NCBI GenBank assembly: GCA_018389105.1
Contig: JACATO010002133.1
Coordinates: 310,001 to 374,000 of the forward strand
DNA from: Nautilus pompilius
Taxonomy: Eukaryota > Mollusca > Cephalopoda > Nautilida > Nautilidae
Direction of reading: 5' to 3'
DNA: 64,000 bases
Position 1 is the stretch's first letter, and each line of letters starts with the position of its first letter. Shown here piece by piece: positions 1 to 9,786 of this stretch. A model generated the notes under the pieces. That model did not search any database, had not been told where the DNA came from, and saw only the letters and a program-made list of their open reading frames with translations. The position numbers were made by a program, and so were the translations under genes.

Positions 1-108
1 TATCCAAGATTGACCCCCCCCTCCCCTCCACTCACCTTACCCCCCTCTCTACCCGTAACTAATCTGAACACTACCAGTAACGCGAGAGCAGTCAGCTTAC
101 AGATGCTA

Positions 109-387
109 TGACGTCACATTTGCCTCTTCCGGTGATAAAACAGCCGAACACCGTTTCACTTTTAAAGTCACACCTGCCAGGTAGTTAACCTGAAAACAGC
201 AGTCAGACACATTACCACCTAGCAGCATATAAAAGCTCAAAGCCGCCTTATCCAAGCCTCCTCCTCCTTTCACGTGCGCATTATTCTGTAGAATTTTTAA
301 AAATTAAAATGCATCAACAGATTGGTTTTTTTAAAGAAAGAAAATCCGCCCACTTGAAAATGTCGGAGAGGAGGCCGTTCATAAAGG
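109..387 (+). promoter_or_regulatory. Candidate promoter with TATA box, CRE and possible first coding exon
   Basis: A perfect TGACGTCA lies at 109-116 and a TATAAAAG at 228-235. About 125 bp further on, an ATG at 361 opens a nine-codon frame reading MSERRPFIK, followed at once by a donor-like AAG|GTTAGT at 387/388. The arrangement resembles a TATA promoter with a short first coding exon. It is inference only: no second exon was found and the frame has no recognised homologue. Confidence 0.2.
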
Positions 388-872
388 TTAGTAAATTACT
401 GCGGCGGGGTCATTTGGCATATTTAAGCGGAAATAATCGTCACCCCACCAGTGTCAAAACTGATACTGTACACAGTGCTCTTTCGACTCTGTGGAGACCG
501 CGCTTTAACACCGATCAGTGTCAAAATTGTCGCTGTAGACAGTTCACTTTCATATCTCCGCGACGTCGTTGTTGAAACCACTTTTAACACCAATCTTTGT
601 CGAACAAAATGATTCCCAGAAGTCGATCCATCTGTTTACCCTCATTGACACTTCGGCCCGAACGCAAATAAGGTCTTGTTCAAGTTCGGCAAGACGAAGA
701 AAGACAAATGACTCTGCGCCAGAGATGTCATCAGTCGGCTTTGATGATCTGATCGTAGCCCCAGGACCTCAGAAACATCTGTTCAGCCTTTTGAGACACC
801 TAGAACTGTTCAAAACTTTTTATGAAGAAGTCCATATCGGTCATCGGTCGAATCCATGTCTACCGTCAAAGT

Positions 873-955
873 TACATCATCTCTCTCGCTTTCTGTAATG
901 ACATCATCTCTCTGTGTAGTGACGTCATCTTTCTCTGTACCGACGTCATCTCCCC
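873..955 (+). repeat. Short array of CRE-like (GACATCA/GACGTCA) units, copy 1
   Basis: About four units of roughly 21 to 27 bp each carry a TACATCAT, GACATCAT or GACGTCAT core followed by a CT-rich spacer. One core, at 920-927, is a perfect TGACGTCA. The same unit type recurs in a longer array at 5,637-5,850. It may be a dispersed minisatellite rather than a regulatory array. Confidence 0.6.
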
Positions 956-3034
956 CTCTCTCTCTCTTCCTCCCTGTCTGTCTGTCTGTCTGTCTCCAGT
1001 GCTCATTATTTTCACGCATGACATACTTCGCGTTACTGATAGACTTAACATCCTGGAAGTTGATTATTAATTTGTAGATTAAAAAAGAAAGGAAAAGTCC
1101 TAATTGACAGTATGGATAACAGTATTTCTAAGTCTGCCTTCTGCTTTAATTTTTGGTTGGTGAAACACTAGGTTTCTTAAAAATGAGCGGTGTATCACAT
1201 CGCAACCGAGGTATAATGGACCACAGCCACAGCGAGTTAAAGAGTAAAAGCTCGCCATTGTTGGTGCTGAGCCCCAAAGCTGCAACATCAGTTTCGTTTG
1301 CACAACTAATTACAGTAAAGTCTTCGTTATCCGGAATGGTTTAATAACCGGAATCTGCAAGATATCTCAATGCAATTCTACATTTTAGAAACCGGCATCC
1401 GAAACGTTTGAATCCGTCATGTATGGGAGTTTGTCACCGGTCCTCCCGAATGTTAACTCTCCCATGCTTGCAGAAGGTGGCGCTGCTAGTTGCCTGCTCA
1501 GTTTGGCACTCGCCATTATTGCGTATACAGTATCTGTGAACCAAACTTTAAAATTTTTAGGAGTTTAATATTGAGGAATCTTGAGTAACCGGCATATTTG
1601 ATTAAGCAGCTTTGATTATTTATACATTTCGTTTGTACACTCAAAATTGTCATCCGGATATGGAGAGACGTGCGCGTGCGCAGAGGTTAGGCCGAGTGCC
1701 CGTTGACTGCAGGGAAGCGGCCCATGGGACCGAGCAGGTGCCGGTTAATCAAAGCACATTACTTGACTTTTTTTCTTCTTCTCTCTATAAGTTTTAGATA
1801 TGCGTCCAAAGTGATACTAACAAAGACATTTGAGAAAGCCTATGAGTATCTAGATGTTCAGCTAAAACGCTTCAGGGAGATTCGTACATACATAGATGTT
1901 TGCCATCGACAAGACGGCCGAGACGCTTACCCCAGCTTGCTTTAAAAATATTTGGAGGGGGTTATGGGGAGAAGAAGATTTTGTAGGAAACCCAGGGTCA
2001 GCACATTTTAAACATATGTCGCTACCATTTATGTTTCGGTTTTAATGCTAACATTGCTAATAACAAATAATCAAACGCATTTAGGAAATAATTCATTAAT
2101 ATTAAACAATCAGTTCAGAACCGGCCATCTACTGTTTTGAACATTTTTTGAAATGAGAATAAAAGTGAAAGTAAACGTCTATATAAACATCATACAATCC
2201 GCCATCTTGCACAAATATGACGCGCAACTGAAAGCTATACATCACAACTATGAAAACGAAGCTGTCTGTGGTTTTCACGAGAAAAGAGCTACATCGTTGG
2301 TCCACATACGAATGTGAAAAGTACGTAAAATTTAAATTGAAATTCCCTTAAAATAGAAGTAACCTGGAAGGCCATTAATCTTTTATTTAATGTTTTCTGA
2401 CAATTTAATTGGGGTATTGATTCCATTGATAGCTAATCGTGTAACGTCCGAGATTTTCATTTCTTTCGGCCCTCTTTCTTCTTTTTTGGGTCGATAACAG
2501 TGGGAAGAAGTGTACTGGAGGAGGGAATGGATAAAGAATAGTAACGAGAGGGGGTTGTTTCTATTATAACGAACTTAGTTTTAAAAGCTTTCACCAGTTA
2601 AAGAGTCATTACAGTGAAAGTCCCTTCAAAATTTGTTTACATATTTTCAGTTTATTATCCCCCCTGAAAATATGGTTTTTGGTACTCTTTGGGTCTGGCG
2701 AAGGGTCCCATTCTCGCATCCTTTGACATCGCAGCATCATTGAAATCTCGTCCCGAACTGTATCCAGCATCAGTGGTCCACTCATCACCTGAGTCATGGG
2801 GAGATAATGGCCCTTTTACGTGGTTTTCGTTCAGTTCAGTTAAGAACTAGCGTTTTACCATATTTTGAGAATGGGCCTCCTCAGTTTCACGTTGAATGAA
2901 TCGCTAGGGCTCTGATCCCTTCAACTGTTCCCATCCCGTGACAAAAGGTTGCTTAATTTATTTATCTTAGGGGGGAGCGTAAAACAATAAGATTCACATT
3001 ATTAAACAATCAAAGAAAAAACTTTCCCATTCAA

Positions 3035-3048
3035 TACTACTACTACTA

Positions 3049-3089
<41 letters not shown>

Positions 3090-3110
3090 ATAATAATAAT
3101 AATAATAATA

Positions 3111-3164
<54 letters not shown>

Positions 3165-3184
3165 GAAGAAGAAGAAGAAGAAAT
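3035..3184. repeat. Compound CTA/TAA/GAA trinucleotide microsatellite
   Basis: An uninterrupted run of CTA repeats passes into TAA repeats and ends in GAA repeats. Six-frame translation gives homopolymeric Tyr, Ile or Ser frames, which are not genes. Confidence 0.95.
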
Positions 3185-3425
3185 AAATATAATATTCATT
3201 TGTTCTGTTTTTCTAATTTTTTTTTTAAATCTAGGGGTCAGGGCGTACATCATTTTTCCCTACCTAAATTCAGGATGTATAGGGTTCCCGGGAAGGGAGA
3301 GGAGGGCGGGAACCACAATGTCGTTCATCAAACGTGAACTGAGCCCCTGGGTGTAATTTTTAAATGTCTAACTTGCGTGATATCCAACTCGGCATTCACG
3401 TTCACCGCGTTGTATCAGGAGTTTT

Positions 3426-3559
3426 TCTCTCCTCTCTCTCTCTCCTCTCTCTCTCCCTCTCCCCATCTCTCTCTCCCTCCCTCTCCCCATCTCTCTCTCT
3501 CTCCCCCTCCCTCTCCCCATCTCTCTCTCTCCCTCCCTCTCTCTCTCTCTCCTCTCTCT

Positions 3560-3590
<31 letters not shown>

Positions 3591-3664
3591 CCTCTCCCCA
3601 TCTCTCTCTCCTCTCTCTCTCTCTCCCTCTCCCCATCTCTCTCTCTCTCTCTCTTTCTCTCTGT
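3426..3664. repeat. CT-rich microsatellite/minisatellite
   Basis: A polypyrimidine tract with irregular CTCTCTCCCTCCCC and CCCCATCTCT units. The long open frames over it on both strands (Ser/Leu/Pro or Arg/Glu repeats) are artefacts of low complexity. Confidence 0.95.
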
Positions 3665-4379
3665 GTCTGTATTCGGGTTTCCAACGACCCCTAGGTACAC
3701 AGTACGTATCAGCCAGTGCTGAACGAACGAATAGACTTCCTCGTGATTTCTCTTGCCAGTCAGTCCCCAGCCTGGGAAAACCGGTAATTTGAGAAATTGG
3801 TTTGCTGTAGTAATTACTATTTATCTATAGATGAACTTTATTTTTTATAAAATATATATGAAGACTTTTTAAACAATTTTTTTATTAATTAAAGAGAAAA
3901 GGAAGAGCCAGCAGCAACTTTGGTTTAACTGAATTAATTGAACAGAACTCGCTCACCCCAGATTAATAACCAGAAGGAAAAAGAATGCCGGTTTCCATGT
4001 CTAACGAGCTGAGCCCATCCGGTCTCTTTGCCTTTTTTTTTTTTTTTTGTTTTCTTTTTCTTTTACATCTACTGTTTCTTAGTTTCGTATGGCCGTCCTC
4101 TATCGGGCAGATATCGAGCGAATTAAAAAAAAACAGAGGAAAAATAGTTCGTAATTACGGGTTTTTCTTTCGATAAAACTTCAAATTTCCTGCTTCTTTA
4201 AAAAGTATTTCTAAAAGCAGTTGCATGGATACCACCCGCGGCTTTCTAAGTGCCGTCTGTTGCTAAATAATGTCCAGATTTACGACTGCGCATGCGTGAC
4301 GGCGTCGCGTCAGGTTATAGCTCGAAATTGTGGTGTGTTGATTATTGTCTGAATTTGAATAGATTATTTTCTTCCGAAC

Positions 4380-5160
4380 GCTGTGGAAGCAATGGTAGGG
4401 AAGATCAGCAGCTGTACCAGGAAATGGCTTAGAGTGGCGTTTTTCAAAGAGAGCTGTGTGCCCGCCCACGGTACTTGTCGGGGGTTGGGGACAGGCGTGG
4501 ACCGATTGGTGGCCAAAATAAAACCAGGCAGACAGTATGGAAGAACAGGGATTCTTACGGTGGAATAATATATGGCACAAGGCGTTCGACATACGATCAG
4601 TTGCCCACAAAGGCAAATTTGATAAAGTGGAGTGGGGGGGGGGGTAAGAAGCAAAAGTGCAAGATCTCAGCAGAAATCAGATACTACAATCATGTAGATC
4701 GGTTCTGGCAGAAGGGTCGAACAGGAGAAAGTTGACAGGTCAGCAGTCTCCGGACTGTGCCAATGGTTGCTAATGGAGTCGGGACCCGCAGTTCAGTAGA
4801 AGCATCAATATACAATTTCCTCAAGCAATTTTGTTAAGCAAGCGCCGCACGAAAGCCCTGCAGGAATTAGCTGAAGCTGCAAAGAGAAAGCATCTTGCTG
4901 GATATGGGCCAAAGGGGATGAAACTGTGAGTTAGCTAGCAGCGAGCTACACCCCACCACTCTCCCAGTAGCTGGTGGATTAGTCGCCGATCAGGCGCGAG
5001 CGAAGAAGAGCAGAAATAAAAGACTGGGTGAAGAATCTGAGTTACCGAATGAGACATCGTTAATAATGACCACATGCCAACGAGGGGACTGTCGGACAGA
5101 TAATCAAACTGGGGACCCCTAGGGTGTAAGAAAGTTAAGGGATGAAGCACTTGCTCGAAG
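4380..5160 (+). mobile_element. Probable degenerate LINE fragment (reverse-transcriptase C-terminal region)
   Basis: Broken plus-strand frames resemble the carboxyl end of invertebrate non-LTR retrotransposon polyproteins. One frame has GTRSSVEASIYNFLKQ, and alternating frames have RRTKALQELAEAAKR and LDMGQRG, which recall the C-terminal tail that follows the reverse transcriptase in many LINEs. Frameshifts and stops interrupt it throughout. No catalytic YxDD region remains, so the identity is tentative. Confidence 0.35.
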
Positions 5161-5636
5161 AGGTTCACTTTCTATGAAAACCCCTTATTGGTTCTCTCCT
5201 CGTGAGCTTCCCATCTCTGTGTAATAGTAATAAATATACTGGAGGAGGCATAGAAAGAAATGTGAAATAGCTATTCGTTCGCCCCTCTAAAATGTTTACT
5301 CACAGTCGAACGCTTCGAATGGTTGAAAATGAAGTAGAAATTATCTTTTTGAAAGTTTGGTAGCAAGCAAATCTGTCGTCCATAGACGTTATGATGATGA
5401 CTGAAACTTACCACCACGTGGTGTGAACACACCGCGGGCGGGTACTTTCGAGAACAATATGGTTTTCCTGTCAATATCTAATTAAAATCCTAATATTTAG
5501 GTGTAATAAACTTCTATTGCAAACATTAAAACCCGATCGAGACCCTAATTAATTAAAAAGCGAAATAATCATTATCATTAATGCCACATCTCATACTGTA
5601 TAAAAGGAGGTATTTCAGATATAATCTCTCTCTCTA

Positions 5637-5850
5637 CTGACGTCATATTTCTCTCGTGACGTCATCGCTCTGTCCTAGCGTCATATCTCTAGTGACGCCA
5701 TCTCTATCTCTCTACTGACGTCATATTTCTCTAGTGGCGTCATCGCTCTGTACTAGCGTCATATCTATAGTGACGTCGTCTCTCTCTGTACTGACGTCAT
5801 CGCTCTGTCCTAGCGTCATATCTATAGTGACGCCGTCTGTCTCTCTCTCT
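5637..5850 (+). repeat. Tandem array of TGACGTCA (CRE) containing units, copy 2
   Basis: The unit alternates TGACGTCAT, a short CT-rich spacer, then CTAGCGTCATATCT and AGTGACGCCATCT. Perfect TGACGTCA octamers are at 5,638-5,645, 5,657-5,664, 5,716-5,723 and 5,792-5,799, with several one-base variants (GGCGTCA, AGCGTCA, TGACGTCG) between them. The array begins about 35 bp after a TATAAAAG at 5,599-5,606. It shares its unit with the shorter array near 0.9 kb. Confidence 0.75.
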
Positions 5851-6164
5851 CACAAAATTTATTTAAAGTTTGTTGACCGAATATATGATAATCAGGTATA
5901 AGGCAAGAATTTTAATTGCACTTCATATGCAGCAAAAAAATTAATAATAAAAAAGCATTCAGGTAAATGTACGAGTATTCCACGAAATAAAGAACCTGGC
6001 CGTGTATACTGACTATTGAGAAGGTTTCATGTATTGTTCGACTTAAGGTGAGTCAACAGAAACTAGCGATAACTGAAATATAGAATTACATAACTCTATA
6101 GACTATTTAGGGAATGATAATCGATGGAAGGATAAAGGAAACACATGAATACATACGTACATAC

Positions 6165-6183
6165 TACCACCACCACTACTACA

Positions 6184-6267
<84 letters not shown>
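6165..6267. repeat. TAA trinucleotide microsatellite
   Basis: A short CAC/TAC run is followed by a long TAA/AAT run with one phase break. Confidence 0.95.
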
Positions 6268-8258
6268 TCTCAAAAACACAATGGATTACTTAAAGAAACA
6301 ATGTTTTTCCTTTATTGAATAATCTTGACTCTGTGGTCTCTATCAAGAACTCAAATTAGACACCATTGTAATATATACGAATTTATTTCCTTTTTCGTAG
6401 TATTTATTAAATAATGTTGATCGATTTTTGTGCTTCTCGAGTAATCAGAATAAATTTCAGAATAGACCACTCGTATTTGACGGTCATCCAAAGACTAGAA
6501 CGAGAAGGAACAAAAATAATTTTAAAAAAGAAACCTGTCACTTGGTGTTATGCTTGAGACATTTTACCTTTTCTTTTGTTTTTGTTTTTTTTTTTTTAAT
6601 TCAAAAGAGTTGCACAAATCACGTCTAATAACCAAATTTTGGATATTCACGCATTTATTTTAGGGAGGGAGGGAGGGGAAGTTACCGAACTTGACGAACT
6701 AACGCTAAGGCTGACATCAGGGGGCGTACCCCCGACTTACTCATCGATGGCTGAATGTTAACAGACAGTATGGACTTACTTGGATTCGGGGATCAACTTT
6801 GCTGTCGACATCCGAGTGGCCATCCTGCCTGTCGTCCATTTATGGTCGGCCCTTCGAGGTGGTGGTGGTGCTGTTGGTGCGCCACTCTAGACGGTTTCTC
6901 TCTCTCCCCCCCAACCACCACGCGACTCAAAACATCCGACCCGCCCCCTATCCTTGTAATGCGACCTTCACCTTCTCCCACCCCTCCCTTCATGATTTAT
7001 CTACATCGTTCATAGCAAACCGCCCCCCTGTGATAAACTAGGCCAGCGACAACACCTCAGGTAAAGTTCTACGTGCTTGCACTGATCCTTGCTCTTCTTA
7101 CATCCGCCGGTGATTAGTCGCAGCTTACGCTGGACCCGTAAGGGGGGGGGAGGAGAAGAAACCATGGAAAGTGATACCTTTTGCTGTACTTTTCTGATTT
7201 AAAAAAAAAAAAAAAATTAAAAATCTACCTGTAATTTCTTCCTTGACAGGTCGATCTTGTTTATCTGTTGTTGCCGCGCTTACAAAGTCTACAGCTGGAC
7301 CGGTCGGGCGCTTATTTAACATAAAAGTAATTAAAGGGAGCTGGAGTGATCATTAACGACTCTTGTCTGCAGTAGCACTTTATGTACTTCTTCATGTTGT
7401 TGTTTCTAACGCATTTTGTTCCGCGAAAAGGGAAATTCTAATTAATTATGTCACTAAAAGAGGAACTTGTGCACGTTGTCGCAGTGGTTAGCGTGTCCCT
7501 TTAAAGAATTAGAATTGTGTGACCACCGATGTTCTTTTTAGAATTATACTTGCTGTCGGTTATATCCTCAGTAATTTTTTTTTTTGTCATATTTGCTATG
7601 TTTCGAATTGTTTGGTATTTTCTTTCTACTTTCTTGCATGCGCAAAGTAAAAAAAAAACAAACAGACAGAAAAGGATTTATAACAATGCAGCCGACAATG
7701 GTAAATTACTGATTAATGGTTGATGTTATCCGTAGCACCTTAGTATACCTGATGCACAGTATTCTTAGAACTTCGAGTTTGAGCATTTTTGCTCAAACGT
7801 GTTGTCTTCCATTTGGTTACTTGATAATACAATTTAGCCCAGGTGTGAGATGTGCTACATGAGAGATTATTTTAAAAAAAAAAAACCCTGGCAGTAAATT
7901 TAAAATAAACAACAAAAGTACAACACTTACTAGTGATATAGGACTAAATCTGAAACTGTAATTCATAAATGCTTATGTAATTTTTAAAAGCCTGAACATG
8001 AAAAAATATGCAAACATTCAATACAGTTGGTATGGGCATCATATTTCTGGAGCTGGTTAATATGTCACCAGTTTTTTTGTAATTCATTTCATCTAGATTT
8101 TAGTAGTTCATATAAATTACAATGAATGTTGATTATAGTCAAGTGTTGCAGATTAATTTTTAAAAATAACATAGAGAAGAAAAGAAAATCTTAGGTTAAA
8201 TTCTAAACTTTCTTATGCTGAGATGTGAAAGTTCCAATTAAATCAAGAAACTAAAGTA

Positions 8259-8527
8259 CAGTGGACCAAGTTAGTGAACACCCACAAATAATTCTGATCT
8301 TGTTGCTTATATTTATACCACATAGCAACTGACACAACATCATGACTAATAGTGTAGTGTGTAAGCACTTGTTTTCTTTTGTTGAAAAAGGTTACTTTTT
8401 AACGTCAAAACATTATTCCAAAGTATGCATTTATTAAAATCATTTTTACTCAGTAACATACACAAAGAACACTTGAAATCTGATTAAAAAACAAGGTTGT
8501 TTAATAATTTTGACCACTAATGTACTT
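8259..8527. mobile_element. MITE-like element with imperfect inverted ends
   Basis: The left end reads TACAGTGGACCAAGTTAGTG. The reverse complement of the right end reads TACATTAGTGGTCAAAATTA. Both start with TA and both are followed by a run ending in AAC(A)CC, which suits a Tc1-type non-autonomous element with a TA target duplication. There is no coding sequence inside. The termini are diverged, so the boundaries are approximate. Confidence 0.4.
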
Positions 8528-9166
8528 TATTATTACCATTAATAATTTCATGCATAAAAATGACACTTGCCTCCATTTTTCTCAACCCATGTATTAAATT
8601 CTTTAAAGATTTTTTATCTTGGAAGCAAATCTACCAATGCAATGTTACAGAAGCCAACTGATCAGCTGTGGTAGATCCCATCTAAAGGTTGGCTGCTAGT
8701 AAAACATGCCAAAGTTGATGACATGGCTTCTGGTCACTGCAATAATAGTTCAAATTAAAAAAAAAAAAAAAAAATGGGTGTAATTTATCAGTGTTTTAGT
8801 ATTGCATTGTGAGTATGTTTCCTTAATAATTGGGATCCCATACACTACTTTAAAATCGAAAATTTAATCCTAAACTCCCAGTTTAGCTTTTGCAAACAGA
8901 TTCCGCTGAAAGAAACAAATTTCAAGAGGCCAGTTCATATCTGTACCATTCTCCTGCTTTCGCTCGCTCACACTGACTGTCAGTGCATAGAAGAAATATT
9001 ACTATGTTGTTGTTTTGTTTTGCTTCCTCCCTGCTGTTCTATTCTTTTGGTTATGTAGATGGGTTTTAAGAGAGAGAGAGAGAGAGGTTAGAGTCTTCCT
9101 GGAAACAAGATGTCCAAAGACAGATTTCCAACTCTGTGTATTACTCAAGGGTTATTCTTATTTATT

Positions 9167-9258
9167 TATTTACCTGAATGTTTGACACACGCCTTTAGGC
9201 AGTTATATAATATATATAACTGTATTTACCTGAATGTTTGACACACGCCTTTAGGCAG
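9167..9258. repeat. 36-bp direct repeat flanking an AT-rich palindrome
   Basis: The 36 bp at 9,167-9,202 is repeated exactly at 9,223-9,258. Both copies run from TATTTACCTGAATG to CTTTAGGCAG. The 20-bp spacer together with its flanking AG and CT is almost self-complementary (AGTTATATAAT paired with ATATATAACT). It lies about 0.5 kb upstream of the ACMSD start codon. Confidence 0.85.
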
Positions 9259-9786
9259 AGGTAAGTAGTATTGTATTCCCCCAGTTCTGGGTGGAAGTGG
9301 AAGTGGTTATCTCCCTTATATGATATCCTGCAACGTGGTCTTTGGAAGCGAGCAGGGAGTACAGCGAGGTTTATAATGCGAACCATCCAACTATATTCCT
9401 CTGCCCGGCCGGCTCATCGTTTTATCCGCAGCATCTTTCTCTCCTGTAGGCCATCCACGTTGTGATGGGGAGGGGGGGGGTGTGTCGCTCCCCGACCAAT
9501 CGAATACCTACCTACCTGGTCGGTTCCACCAGCGATAATTAAAGTCAGTTCAGTGTCCGTTCGTTCGTTTGCTTCTGCTCCTGCATCCACCCCAGACGAG
9601 CTTCACCGGGGGCTCCAGAGGGACCAGTTGCGGTACTTTCCGCCTTTTCGGGAAAGCAGCCAGCCGCTGGCGGGGGTCGGGGGGGGGGGCAGGAGGCTCG
9701 TCCTTGACATCTGGGCCTGTCGTCGATTCCCGGATGTTGTAGGTCGTCTCCCGTTGGTGTCGGGTACCTGCTTCGTTCCCACGATC

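Larger units (their letters stand above)
1..9480. other. Gene-poor upstream region
   Basis: No protein-coding gene is recognised here. The open frames are short, and most are low-complexity or antisense to repeats. The stretch holds CT and TAA microsatellites, two arrays of CRE-like units, a probable LINE remnant near 4.4-5.2 kb, a MITE-like element near 8.3-8.5 kb, poly-A/T runs and a 36-bp direct repeat at 9,167-9,258. A TATA-like TATAAAAG at 228-235 and a single TGACGTCA at 109-116 lie upstream of an ATG at 361. That could be a promoter and first exon, but no downstream exons could be joined to it. Confidence 0.6.

Noticed and set aside
3002..3253. Frame with poly-Tyr, poly-Ile and poly-Ser
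   Set aside because: It is a trinucleotide microsatellite, not a gene.
3364..3792. 142-codon and antisense 110-codon frames of Ser/Leu/Pro or Arg/Glu
   Set aside because: They lie over a CT microsatellite on both strands and are low-complexity artefacts.
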